Source of the DNA: JACDDK01 sp038198445
Lineage (GTDB): Bacteria > Actinomycetota > Rubrobacteria > Rubrobacterales > Rubrobacteraceae
Reading direction: 5' to 3'
Assembly (NCBI GenBank): GCA_038198445.1
Contig: JBBPZZ010000149.1
Span: 1 to 27,373, forward strand
DNA: 27,373 bases
Shown here: positions 6,988 through 15,173 of the stretch, one piece after another
Layout: each line of letters begins with the position of its first letter
Numbering within the stretch: the first letter of the stretch is position 1
Position numbers and translations under genes: made by a program
The notes under the pieces: model-generated
What the model was told of the DNA's origin: nothing
What the model saw: the letters and a program-made list of their open reading frames with translations, nothing else
Databases searched by the model: none

Positions 6988-8178
6988 ATGGGTATGGCGC
7001 GCGCGAAACGATACGCACTCCCCGCCGGCCTCATACTGCTGGCGTTCCTCTTCCCGGTCATCGACCCGCTCATAGACGCGGTGCTCGGCAAGAGCCTGTT
7101 GTTCTCGGCGATCGTCATCGCGATCTACGTGATGCTGGCCCTCGGGCTAAATATCGTGGTCGGGTTCGCGGGGCTGCTGGACCTGGGGTTTGTGGCGTTC
7201 TACGCCCTGGGAGCCTACGTGGCGGGTTGGTTCGCCTCCGGCCACTTCAAGCAGTTGAGCTTCTCGTTCCTCTCCGCGGCGCCATCAGAGACCGTGAGCG
7301 GAAACGCGGTGCCGGGTATACACCTGTCGTTCTGGATCATACTGGTACTGGCCGGCGCTTTTACCGCCCTGTGCGGCGTCGTCATCGGTTTCCCGACCCT
7401 GCGGCTGCGGGGGGATTACCTGGCGATAGTTACTCTGGGGTTCGGGGAGATCATCCCGCGCTTTTTCCAGAACGGCGACGACCTCGGCGGCTTCAACCTG
7501 TCGAACGGGACCGTCGGCATCAAGCCGATAGACTCTCCGGGGTTCCCGTTCCTGCCGGACTCGTTGCCGGCGTGGCAGCAGTTCGGGACGCTGGACCTGC
7601 ACCCGTGGTACTACACGATCCTGGTGCTGGTCCTGATTACAGTCTACGTCAACATCCGTCTCAGGGACTCGAAGCTGGGGCGGGCCTGGGTCTCCGTGCG
7701 CGAGGACGAGACGGCAGCCGCCGCTATGGGCATCAACCCGGTAACGACGAAGCTCTGGGCCTACGCGCTGGGCGCGACCTTCGGAGGCATCGCGGGCGCG
7801 TTCTACGGGTCTTTCGTGTCGAGCATCTTCCCGACGAGCTTCTCGTTCAACGTCTCCATCCTGATCCTGTGCATGGTCGTTCTCGGCGGCATGGGCAACA
7901 TCTATGGTGTGATCCTCGGGGCTATCGCCTTGCAGGGGCTCAACTTCTACCTGCTGCCCCAGATCAACACCTGGGTGCATCAGATCGGCAACGCCGTCGG
8001 AAGCGCGACGCTCGCGGGTGCGGACATACCGAAGTACAACTTCTTTATCTTCGGCGTGATCCTGGTCCTGATGATGCTGCTGCGACCGGAGGGGATCATC
8101 CCCAACCGCCAGCGTCAGGAGGAGCTGCACGAAGGTGACGACGACCAGAGCGCCACGGCGGAGCCGGCCAATGCCTGA
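6988..8178 (+). CDS. livM: Branched-chain amino acid ABC transporter permease LivM
   Basis: Second membrane subunit of the importer; 396 residues with multiple transmembrane helices. Family blocks: YVMLALGLNIVVGFAGLLDLG, FPTLRLRGDYLAIVTLGFGEI, and the coupling segment SVREDETAAAAMGINPVTTKL. The ATG lies 1 nt after the livH stop. A GTG 15 nt earlier is in frame but has no ribosome-binding site. The C-terminal tail after PEGIIPNR is charged and overlaps the livG start by 8 nt. Confidence 0.93.
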   Translation: MGMARAKRYALPAGLILLAFLFPVIDPLIDAVLGKSLLFSAIVIAIYVMLALGLNIVVGFAGLLDLGFVAFYALGAYVAGWFASGHFKQLSFSFLSAAPSETVSGNAVPGIHLSFWIILVLAGAFTALCGVVIGFPTLRLRGDYLAIVTLGFGEIIPRFFQNGDDLGGFNLSNGTVGIKPIDSPGFPFLPDSLPAWQQFGTLDLHPWYYTILVLVLITVYVNIRLRDSKLGRAWVSVREDETAAAAMGINPVTTKLWAYALGATFGGIAGAFYGSFVSSIFPTSFSFNVSILILCMVVLGGMGNIYGVILGAIALQGLNFYLLPQINTWVHQIGNAVGSATLAGADIPKYNFFIFGVILVLMMLLRPEGIIPNRQRQEELHEGDDDQSATAEPANA

Positions 8179-9013
8179 CGAAAAGCGCGCCACGGACGCC
8201 GCCGGCGAGAACGATATGCAGCGGAACGATGCCCAAAAGAGCGGCGCGACCATCATGGAGGCGCGAGGGATCACGAAGATATTCGGTGGTCTGGTCGCGG
8301 TCAACTCGGTCGACTTCGACATCCCCGAGCGGTCCATCGTCAGCCTTATCGGCCCGAACGGCGCCGGTAAGACGACGTTCTTCAACATGGTGAGCGGCCT
8401 CTTCGAGCCGACTTCCGGTTCGTTCAAGCTGGCGGGCAGGGACGTTACGCGCCTGAAGGCTCACCAGCGGGCGCAGATGGGGATCGGTCGGACGTTCCAG
8501 AACATCCGGCTCTTCGGGACGATGAGCGCGGTGGACAACGTACTCTCCGGCATGCACACCAAGATCGGCAGTTCGATCCTGGGGTCCATCTTCCGCACGC
8601 CCGGCACGCGGCGCGCGGAGGACGACGGCCGCGAACGCGCCATCAACTTGCTGGACTTCGTCGGAATCCGAAACCGGGAGACCTTCGCGAAGAACCTCTC
8701 CTACGGCGACCAGCGCCGGCTGGAGATAGCGCGCGCTCTGGCCTCGGAGCCGAAGCTCTTGTTGCTGGATGAGCCGACCGCGGGGATGAACCCGCGGGAG
8801 ACGGCGAAGCTCACGACCCTCATGCGGCGTTTGTGCGAGGAGCGCGGGATCTCGGTGTTCCTCATCGAGCACGAGATGCGGGTCGTCATGAGCATCTCGG
8901 ATCGGGTAACGGTCCTCGACCACGGCGAGAAAATCTCCGAGGGGCTTCCGGCGGAGGTCCGCGAGGACCCGAAGGTGATCGAAGCGTACCTCGGAACGGC
9001 GAAGACGGGTTAG
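8171..9013 (+). CDS. livG: Branched-chain amino acid ABC transporter ATP-binding protein LivG
   Basis: Cytoplasmic ATPase, 280 residues. Walker A GPNGAGKTT (61-69), Q-loop GIGRTFQNIRLFG, signature LSYGDQRRLEIARAL, Walker B LLLLDEPTAGMNP and switch His (IEHEM) are intact. It has an N-terminal extension of about 28 polar residues before the conserved EARGITKIFGG. The ATG at 8171 with GGAG 7 nt before it is preferred. An in-frame GTG at 8135 would lengthen the overlap with livM and has a poorly spaced site. Confidence 0.92.
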   Translation: MPDEKRATDAAGENDMQRNDAQKSGATIMEARGITKIFGGLVAVNSVDFDIPERSIVSLIGPNGAGKTTFFNMVSGLFEPTSGSFKLAGRDVTRLKAHQRAQMGIGRTFQNIRLFGTMSAVDNVLSGMHTKIGSSILGSIFRTPGTRRAEDDGRERAINLLDFVGIRNRETFAKNLSYGDQRRLEIARALASEPKLLLLDEPTAGMNPRETAKLTTLMRRLCEERGISVFLIEHEMRVVMSISDRVTVLDHGEKISEGLPAEVREDPKVIEAYLGTAKTG

Positions 9014-9016
9014 ACG

Positions 9017-9730
9017 ATGCCACTACTCGAAGTAGAGAACATGCACAGCTACTACGGCAACATCCACGCCCTGCGCGGCATCTCCCTGACCGTGGAGGAG
9101 GGCGAGGTAGTAACGCTCATCGGTTCCAACGGCGCGGGGAAGACGACGACCCTCCGCTCCATCCACGGTGTCTTGCCCCCGAAGCAGGGCAAGGTCGTAT
9201 TTCAGGGCAAGGAGATACAGGGAACTCCGGCGCACGACATGATCGGCAAGGGCATCGCCCAGAGCCCGGAGGGACGGAAGATATTTTCGCGCATGACCGT
9301 TCGCGAGAACCTGGAGATGGGCGCCTACCACCGTAACGACCGCGACGGGATCAAGTCGGACATGGACCGCGTCTTCGACCTCTTTCCGCGCCTGCGGGAG
9401 CGCGTGAAGCAGGAAGCCGGGACCATGTCCGGCGGCGAGCAGCAGATGCTGGCTATCGGACGCGCGTTGATGAGCCGGCCGAAGCTATTGCTCCTGGACG
9501 AGCCTTCGATGGGGCTCTCGCCGGTGCTGGTCGAGCGCATCTTCGACATCATCAAGGAGATCAACGCTCAAGGGACCACCATCCTGCTCGTAGAACAGAA
9601 CGCGAACATCGCCCTGGAGATAGCCACGCGCGGCTACGTCCTCGAAACCGGCGCTATCGTCAACTCCGCCCCCGCCGAGAAGCTACGTGAAGACCCCAAA
9701 GTCCGCGAAGCCTATCTCGGGGAGATATAG
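9017..9730 (+). CDS. livF: Branched-chain amino acid ABC transporter ATP-binding protein LivF
   Basis: Second ATPase of the importer; 237 residues, typical length. Walker A GSNGAGKTT (36-44), LivF-type GIAQSPEGRKIFSRMTVRENL, signature MSGGEQQMLAIGRAL, Walker B LLLLDEPSMGLSP, and the VEQN switch motif characteristic of LivF are present. It starts 3 nt after livG. It completes livKHMGF; no strong terminator follows, only a weak 5-bp hairpin (TAGAG/CTCTA). Confidence 0.94.
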   Translation: MPLLEVENMHSYYGNIHALRGISLTVEEGEVVTLIGSNGAGKTTTLRSIHGVLPPKQGKVVFQGKEIQGTPAHDMIGKGIAQSPEGRKIFSRMTVRENLEMGAYHRNDRDGIKSDMDRVFDLFPRLRERVKQEAGTMSGGEQQMLAIGRALMSRPKLLLLDEPSMGLSPVLVERIFDIIKEINAQGTTILLVEQNANIALEIATRGYVLETGAIVNSAPAEKLREDPKVREAYLGEI

Positions 9731-9774
9731 AGGCTTTCTCTACAATCTAACTGTACTTTAGGCGCGATTTTGCG

Positions 9775-9780
9775 TATACT
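9775..9780 (+). promoter_or_regulatory. Possible -10 element upstream of the 10.0 kb gene
   Basis: TATACT with TGTACT 17 nt upstream as a weak -35. It would give a transcript with a leader of about 215 nt before the gene at 10002. Confidence 0.35.
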
Positions 9781-10001
9781 AATGTCGTGATTGGTTATAT
9801 GGAAATGGTTCAGAAATCGGCGTCTTATGCTCCATCTTTCGCGCTGGCGGAGCTTGCCTGCGGCTGGTACGGGGTCGGCCACACGGCCCTCAGGCATCCG
9901 GGGGAAATGCGCGGCACCGTGATGGGGAAGAAGGGACGTTTCAGGATTCTTCGGCATACCAGAGGAGGTGATTTGTAGAACCAAGATCAGGACGGTGATC
10001 A
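9781..10001 (+). other. Unexplained leader region with orphan ribosome-binding site
   Basis: About 220 nt without a credible gene. GCCTG (9854) can pair with CAGGC (9891), enclosing a GGCC-ACAC-GGCC hairpin. GCAT...ATGC pairing follows. A near-perfect Shine-Dalgarno AGGAGGTGAT (9963-9972) precedes only TTG-TAG. A 63-codon open frame (9787-9978) ends there but has no start signals. No known riboswitch class was recognised. Confidence 0.3.
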
Positions 10002-10514
10002 ATGACCCTGAATACCCGCGCGGGCTTGCTCGAAGCCTGCCAGAGAATTTCGACCAAACATCCAGATTACGCCAGCTTACCTATACAAGAGGGTTTCGAC
10101 TGGGGCGACTGTCTCTCGGAAGCGCCTTTCGACCAGCTTTACCTGGTCGTGTTCCGCTCCGTGCGGCGCGCGACGGCGGACCTGGATCTGTTGAAAGAGT
10201 TCGACGATCGGGCATACGAGGAAGCCGTGGAGGCGGGCGGTTTGCTGCGCTACTTCAAGGGCCAGATGAACGAGCGGCGTCAATGCCTCTCATTCTGCCT
10301 GTGGGAGAGCCGGGAGCAGGCGAAGAGAGCGGCCGGCGGAGCCTCGCACGGCAAGGCGGCGGAGATCACGGTCCGGATGTACGAGTCCTACCGCCTCTAC
10401 CGCTACGACCTGATAAAGCTCGATGTAGGAAACCTGCTCTTCCAGCCGCTCGGCGAACAGGCCCAGGAGTTCGGAGCGCTGCGTGAGCTGGAGGTGTACG
10501 CGAAACGAGGGTAA
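10002..10514 (+). CDS. Conserved hypothetical protein
   Basis: 170 residues, soluble, no signal or membrane segment. Visible motifs: PDYASLPIQEGFDWG (about 22-36), LYLVVFRSVRR, a short helix DLLKEFDDRAYEEA, LLRYFKG, and CLSFCLWESREQAKRAA...HGKAAEITVRMYESYRLYRYDL. The FCLWES/REQAKRAA pattern resembles dimeric alpha-beta-barrel proteins in which a strand is followed by an amphipathic helix, but this is only an impression and no function is assigned. An in-frame stop lies two codons upstream, and the ribosome-binding site is weak (GGTG). It precedes polA by 32 nt. Confidence 0.75.
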   Translation: MTLNTRAGLLEACQRISTKHPDYASLPIQEGFDWGDCLSEAPFDQLYLVVFRSVRRATADLDLLKEFDDRAYEEAVEAGGLLRYFKGQMNERRQCLSFCLWESREQAKRAAGGASHGKAAEITVRMYESYRLYRYDLIKLDVGNLLFQPLGEQAQEFGALRELEVYAKRG

Positions 10515-10533
10515 TAAGAGAGGAACTCTCCGG

Positions 10534-10539
10534 TATAAT
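10534..10539 (+). promoter_or_regulatory. -10 element for polA, likely leaderless
   Basis: Perfect TATAAT ends 7 nt before the polA GTG (10547), so transcription would begin at or next to the start codon. No clear TTGACA-like -35 is present at 16-18 nt; a small GAGAG/CTCTC hairpin (10518-10530) lies there instead. Confidence 0.6.
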
Positions 10540-10546
10540 CCGGTGA

Positions 10547-13069
10547 GTGCGTGTCTACCTTATCGACGGTTTCTCCCTGCTCTACCGGGCGTTCTACGCG
10601 CTGCCGCAGAGCATAGTAACGAGCGGCGGGCTCCCGACCAACGCGCTCTACGGGTTTGTGAGCATGATCCTGAAGCTACTCGATACCGAGGAGGAAGTTG
10701 GGCTCGGAGTGGTGTGGGACTCCGGGAAACCGGCGTTCAGAATGGAGATCTTCCCGGAGTACAAGGCGCAGCGCTCGGCGATGCCGGAGGAGCTTCGGGT
10801 GCAGTTGGATCACCTGGACGAGATCCTGGAGGCCATGAACATCCCCGCTGTTCGCGCCGAAGGCTTCGAGGCCGACGACGCCCTGGCTACGATGTCGCGT
10901 CAGGTCCCCGAGGGCGTCGAGCTAAAGATCGTCACAAGCGACCAGGACGCGATGCAGCTCGTGGACGGCAAGGTGAAAGTCCTTCGCACGACCCGCGGCG
11001 TCTCCGAGACAAAGGAGTACGGGCGCGAGGAAGTAATAGAGGAGTACGGGGTTACGCCGGAGCAGATCCCGGACTACAAAGCCCTAACCGGAGACTCCTC
11101 GGATAACATCCCCGGCGTGCGCGGCATCGGCCCAAAGGGCGCTTCCAGTCTGCTACAGCAGTTTGGGACTATCGAAGAACTCTACGAGGACCTGGAGAAG
11201 GTCTCCGCAAAGGGGACGCGCAAGAAGCTCGAAGAAGGCCGCGAGAGCGCGTTCATGTCTCTGGAGCTGGCCCGGATGCGTTTCGACGCGCCGGTGAGCT
11301 TCGACGCCGAAGGGCTCGTTTTCGAGGGGGTCTCGCCGGAGTGCGCGGAAGTCTTCCGGCGTTACGAGTTCCGCAGCCTCGCGGAGAACCGGCTCCCCAA
11401 GTTGCCGGTCGTCGGCGGCGAGGCTCTGCCGCCCCCGGAGAAGCTCGCGGTGCGTGTCTCTGAAGAGCCGGTGGAGCTTTCTTTCGAGCCGGTCGCCGCC
11501 GCGCCCGTGGGTGATGGAGGTTGGTGCGTCGCCGTGGCGGAGGATGAAGTGCGGATCACGTCCGGCGTGCCGGACAGTCCCTTGAAGGTCCACGACGCGA
11601 AAGAGCTACAGGTTCGCGGCGCGAGCTTCGACACGTACCTGGCGGCTTACCTGGTAAAGCCGGGTCAGGGGGCCTACTCGCCCGAGGAGATGGCTTCCGA
11701 GCGCGGCATCGCGGACATGGCGGTCGAGCACGAGGACGCCGCCGTGGCGGACGCGGCGCGGCGGGCGGCGCTCATCCACGCGCTCGCGCCGACGCTCGAA
11801 GCGGAGCTGGAGGAGATGGGGCTGGCGCGGCTCTACTACGACGTGGAGTTGCCGCTCGCGGACGTGCTCGGAGACATGGAGCGGATCGGGATGCCGGTTG
11901 ACCGGAAAACGCTCGAAGACGTCGGCGAAGAATTGATAGACCGCATCAGCGATCTGGAAGCCCGGATCTACGAGGAGGCCGGCCAGGAGTTCAACATCGG
12001 CTCTCCCAAGCAGCTCGGCAAGGTGTTGTTCGAGGACATGGGCATCCCCCCGACGCGCAAGACGAAGACCGGGTACTCCACCGATGTGAAGGTCTTGCAG
12101 CAGTTGGAGCTGCAGGGACACGAGATAGCCCGGCTCATCATCGAGTACCGGGAGTACGCCAAGCTCAAAGGCACGTACATCGACGGGTTGATGGACCTCA
12201 TCACAGACGAGGGGCGTATACACACCAGACTACGTCAGGCGGCGACGGCGACGGGGCGCATCTCCAGCGACCGTCCGAACCTCCAGAACATCCCGATCCG
12301 TACGCCGATGGGCGTCCGCATCCGGGATGCTTTCACCGCCTCGCCGGGGCGTACGCTCGTCGTCGCGGACTACTCGCAGATAGAGCTCAGGATACTCGCC
12401 CACATGACGGGGGAGCCTGCGCTGGTAGAGTCTTTTCGCACGGGCGAGGACATCCACACGCGGACGGCGGCGGAGATCTTCGACGTGCGGATGGAGAGCG
12501 TTACGGCGGAGCTGCGGCGGCGGGCGAAGATGGTCAACTTCGGCATCCTCTACGGAATCTCCGGCTTCGGGCTGGCGATGCGGCTCGGCAACGTGAATCC
12601 GGCGGAGGCGGATCGCTACATAAGCCGTTACCTGGAACAGTATCCGAAGGTGACGGAATTCATGCAGAGCACCTACGAAGAGGCGAGGGAGAATGGCCGG
12701 GAGTCCGGCACGCCGCCCTATGTAACCACGCTCTTCGGTCGGCGGCGTTACGTTCAGGAGTTGAACAATACCAACAAGAACGAGCGCAAGCGGGGGGAGC
12801 GTTTCGCGTTCAACGCCCGCATCCAGGGCACGGCGGCGGACATCATCAAGGTGGCGATGGTGGATCTGCGGCCGAGGCTGCGCTCGCTTGGCACCGATAT
12901 GCTGATGCAGGTACACGATGAACTGGTCTTCGACGTGGACGAGGGCCGGGTACCGGTGGTGGCGGCGCTCGCAGCAGACAGGATGATCGCGGCGTACGAC
13001 CTCGATCCGCCGCTGGAAGTAGAGGTAAAGGTCGGAGATAGGTGGGGGCGGGTGAGACCTCTGCCCTGA
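10547..13069 (+). CDS. polA: DNA polymerase I
   Basis: Repair and Okazaki-fragment polymerase, 840 residues. N-terminal 5'-3' exonuclease (about 1-290): EGFEADDALA, VTSDQDAMQLV, GDSSDNIPGVRGIG. The middle exonuclease-like region (about 300-430) is short and lacks the DxE proofreading motif, so it should have no 3'-5' activity. The polymerase domain carries motif A DYSQIELR (608), motif B RRRAKMVNFGILYG (about 657, Phe at the O-helix dideoxy-discrimination position) and motif C VHDE (789-792). GTG 10547 is the only possible start: TGA abuts it in frame and MRVYLIDGFSLLYRAF aligns with the family N-terminus. No ribosome-binding site is present. Head of the polA-rpsA-coaE block. Confidence 0.96.
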   Translation: MRVYLIDGFSLLYRAFYALPQSIVTSGGLPTNALYGFVSMILKLLDTEEEVGLGVVWDSGKPAFRMEIFPEYKAQRSAMPEELRVQLDHLDEILEAMNIPAVRAEGFEADDALATMSRQVPEGVELKIVTSDQDAMQLVDGKVKVLRTTRGVSETKEYGREEVIEEYGVTPEQIPDYKALTGDSSDNIPGVRGIGPKGASSLLQQFGTIEELYEDLEKVSAKGTRKKLEEGRESAFMSLELARMRFDAPVSFDAEGLVFEGVSPECAEVFRRYEFRSLAENRLPKLPVVGGEALPPPEKLAVRVSEEPVELSFEPVAAAPVGDGGWCVAVAEDEVRITSGVPDSPLKVHDAKELQVRGASFDTYLAAYLVKPGQGAYSPEEMASERGIADMAVEHEDAAVADAARRAALIHALAPTLEAELEEMGLARLYYDVELPLADVLGDMERIGMPVDRKTLEDVGEELIDRISDLEARIYEEAGQEFNIGSPKQLGKVLFEDMGIPPTRKTKTGYSTDVKVLQQLELQGHEIARLIIEYREYAKLKGTYIDGLMDLITDEGRIHTRLRQAATATGRISSDRPNLQNIPIRTPMGVRIRDAFTASPGRTLVVADYSQIELRILAHMTGEPALVESFRTGEDIHTRTAAEIFDVRMESVTAELRRRAKMVNFGILYGISGFGLAMRLGNVNPAEADRYISRYLEQYPKVTEFMQSTYEEARENGRESGTPPYVTTLFGRRRYVQELNNTNKNERKRGERFAFNARIQGTAADIIKVAMVDLRPRLRSLGTDMLMQVHDELVFDVDEGRVPVVAALAADRMIAAYDLDPPLEVEVKVGDRWGRVRPLP

Positions 13070-13114
13070 GATGCGGTAAAATACAAAAGTCATGTAGTAA
13101 TCGGTGTGCGGAAT

Positions 13115-13166
13115 TTTTGTGGTTCTTGCGTCTGGATCCAAACCTGCGGTTGTAAAAGCCACAAAA
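13115..13166 (+). repeat. Inverted repeat upstream of rpsA promoter
   Basis: TTTTGTGG (13115-13122) and CCACAAAA (13159-13166) are perfect complements, with an inner AACC-TGC-GGTT hairpin (13141-13151). The outer arm ends 3 nt before the rpsA -10. Possible regulator site or structural element; function unknown. Confidence 0.4.
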
Positions 13167-13169
13167 CTG

Positions 13170-13175
13170 TATAAT
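13170..13175 (+). promoter_or_regulatory. -10 element for rpsA
   Basis: Perfect TATAAT 39 nt upstream of the rpsA ATG. The nearest -35-like sequence (TTGTAA) is only 14 nt away, so the -35 is poor. Confidence 0.5.
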
Positions 13176-13214
13176 CCCACCGCCAAGCGAAGCAAAAGGA
13201 AAGTAACCAGTTAA

Positions 13215-14486
13215 ATGACAGAAACCACCCAGAACGCGTCCCGCGAGTTGACCATGAAGGACTTCTTTCGTGAGGAGAACGGGGAGATAGTCCCGGTAGA
13301 CGAGAGCGTCCTCATCGACTTCAAGGACGGCGACATTGTCGAGGGCGAGGTCGTCCGCATAGACAAGGACGAGGTCCTCGTGGACATCGGCTACAAGTCC
13401 GAGGGGCTTATACCCTCCAACGAACTTTCGATCCGCAAGGGCGCGGACCCGACGGAGATCGTCGAGCTCGGCCAGCACGTCGAGGCGCTGGTCTTGCAGA
13501 AGGAAGACGCTGATGGGCGTTTGATCCTCTCGGCTAAGCGGGCGGCCTTCGAGAAGGCCTGGAACCGTATCGAGGAGGCCTACAACGACCAGCGTATCGT
13601 CGAAGGTCCGGTCATCGAGGTCGTCAAGGGTGGTCTTATTATCGACATCGGCCTGCGCGGCTTCCTGCCCGCGAGCCTGGTGGACATCCGGCGCGTGAGA
13701 AACCTGGACTCCTTCCTCGGCCAGAAGCTGGAGTGCAAGGTTATAGAGTTGAACCGGAGCCGCAACAACGTGGTACTCAGCCGCCGGGCGGTGCTGGAAG
13801 AGGAGCGCAAGGAAGAGCGCGAGCGCATTCTCACCGACCTGGAGGAAGGCCAGATCGTCAAGGGCACGGTCTCGAACCTGGTGGACTTCGGGGCGTTCGT
13901 GGACCTGGAGGGTATTGACGGGCTCATCCACATCTCCGAGCTATCGTGGAACCACGTCGACCATCCGAGCGAGGTCGTCGAGGTCGGCGAGGAGGTCGAG
14001 GTCAAGGTGCTGGAGGTAGACCGGGACCGCGAGCGTATTTCGCTCGGCCTCAAGCAGACGCGGAAAGACCCGTGGCAGGAGATCGTCGAGCAGGTCGAAG
14101 TGGGCGGCCAGATCAAGGGCCGCATCACCAAGCTGGTCTCTTTCGGGGCGTTTGTCGAGGTCGCCGAGGGTGTGGAGGGTCTTATCCACATCTCCGAGCT
14201 TGCCGAGCACCACGTCGAGACGCCGGATGAGATCGTCCGTTCCGGCGACGAGGTGGACGCCCGGATTATCGACGTCGATGCCAAGCGCCGCCGGCTGTCG
14301 CTCTCGCTCCGCCCGAAGAAGGAAGACCGCGAGGAGCGTCCGCGCAGCGAGGATCGGGACGACCGCCCGCGCCGGGAGGAACGTCCACGCCGCGACGAGC
14401 CGCGCCCCGAGCGCCAGGCGAGCAGCGGTAGCGGCCTGAGGAGCGGCGCCTTCGACAAGTTAAGCGACCTGGATTTGGGACAGTAA
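13215..14486 (+). CDS. rpsA: 30S ribosomal protein S1
   Basis: RNA-binding ribosomal protein that helps recruit mRNA to the 30S subunit. 423 residues with four S1 (OB-fold) repeats at roughly 36-105, 122-190, 208-278 and 294-365. The last two show GTVSNLVDFGAFVDL...GLIHISEL and GRITKLVSFGAFVEV...GLIHISEL. Four repeats is the actinobacterial form rather than the six of E. coli. The C-terminal 60 residues are an Arg/Asp/Glu-rich, low-complexity tail. A weak GGAAAG precedes the ATG by about 10 nt. Confidence 0.96.
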   Translation: MTETTQNASRELTMKDFFREENGEIVPVDESVLIDFKDGDIVEGEVVRIDKDEVLVDIGYKSEGLIPSNELSIRKGADPTEIVELGQHVEALVLQKEDADGRLILSAKRAAFEKAWNRIEEAYNDQRIVEGPVIEVVKGGLIIDIGLRGFLPASLVDIRRVRNLDSFLGQKLECKVIELNRSRNNVVLSRRAVLEEERKEERERILTDLEEGQIVKGTVSNLVDFGAFVDLEGIDGLIHISELSWNHVDHPSEVVEVGEEVEVKVLEVDRDRERISLGLKQTRKDPWQEIVEQVEVGGQIKGRITKLVSFGAFVEVAEGVEGLIHISELAEHHVETPDEIVRSGDEVDARIIDVDAKRRRLSLSLRPKKEDREERPRSEDRDDRPRREERPRRDEPRPERQASSGSGLRSGAFDKLSDLDLGQ

Positions 14487-14491
14487 TAACA

Positions 14492-14518
14492 GCGGGCTCT
14501 TCACATAGAAGCTCCCGC
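14492..14518 (+). other. First of two tandem hairpins between rpsA and coaE
   Basis: GCGGG pairs with CCCGC and, inside a 2x2 internal loop, CTTC pairs with GAAG around loop ACATA. Lies 5 nt after the rpsA stop. No T-run. Confidence 0.5.
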
Positions 14519-14520
14519 GA

Positions 14521-14551
14521 GGGGCCGGTGACCGTCGGGGTCACCGGCCCC
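14521..14551 (+). promoter_or_regulatory. Perfect 13-bp hairpin enclosing the coaE start
   Basis: Arms GGGGCCGGTGACC (14521-14533) and GGTCACCGGCCCC (14539-14551), loop GTCGG. The left arm contains the coaE ribosome-binding purines and the GTG start. As RNA this would hide the initiation site or stall RNA polymerase leaving rpsA. Confidence 0.6.
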
Positions 14552-15142
14552 TTCGCTTCCGGCAAGAGCACCTTCGTCCGTATGCTCGGTGAACTGGGCG
14601 CCGAGACCGTTTCAGCGGATGGTATCGTCCACGAGTTGCTGGCGGGAGACGCGGAGACGGTCGCCCGTGTAGTCGAGCGTTTCGGGGAAGAGGTGCGGGG
14701 TGAGGAGGGGATCGACCGCCGGACCCTGGGCCGGGAAGTCTTCGGAGACCCGGAGGCGCTGCGAGACCTGGAGAACATTCTGCACCCGCTGGTACGGCGG
14801 GAGGTGGAACGCCGGGCGGTGGCTTCGCGGGCGGAGTTGTTCGTGGCGGAGATTCCGCTGCTGTTTGAGGGTGGACAGGATTCCGCATACGACGTGACGA
14901 TTGCGGTGACGACCCCCGAGGAGCGGCGGCGGGCGTGGTCGGAGGGGCGTGGTGTGGAAGAAGCGCGGCGCCGGGCGATAGAGGCGCGGCAGCTAACGGG
15001 CGCGGAGAAGGCGCGGCGCGCGGATCTCGTGGTACAAAACGACGGAGACCTGGATAAACTTAGGGAGAGCGCCAGAGAGGTGCGGGACGACATTCTAGGT
15101 CAGAGGAGTTTGGACCGTAGAGTATACGAGCAAGAGGAGTAG
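14528..15142 (+). CDS. coaE: Dephospho-CoA kinase
   Basis: Last step of coenzyme A synthesis: phosphorylates the 3'-OH of dephospho-CoA with ATP. 204 residues, standard length. P-loop GPFASGKST at residues 7-15 (the common form is GGIGSGKS, so P-F-A is a variant). The VSADGIVHELL block (the DxD/H region) and the LHPLVRREVE and FVAEIPLLFE motifs are intact. No ATG exists upstream in frame; GTG gives the expected MTVGVTG start. The start lies inside a perfect hairpin. Confidence 0.93.
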   Translation: MTVGVTGPFASGKSTFVRMLGELGAETVSADGIVHELLAGDAETVARVVERFGEEVRGEEGIDRRTLGREVFGDPEALRDLENILHPLVRREVERRAVASRAELFVAEIPLLFEGGQDSAYDVTIAVTTPEERRRAWSEGRGVEEARRRAIEARQLTGAEKARRADLVVQNDGDLDKLRESAREVRDDILGQRSLDRRVYEQEE

Positions 15143-15173
15143 GTACGGGAGATCCCGGACCAGGCGCCAGCAC

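Noticed and set aside
9787..9978. 63-residue open frame
   Set aside because: No ribosome-binding site at either possible start and no recognisable protein features; treated as part of the leader.
12230..13195. Long minus-strand open frame opposite polA
   Set aside because: Antisense shadow typical of high-GC genes, Arg/His-rich.
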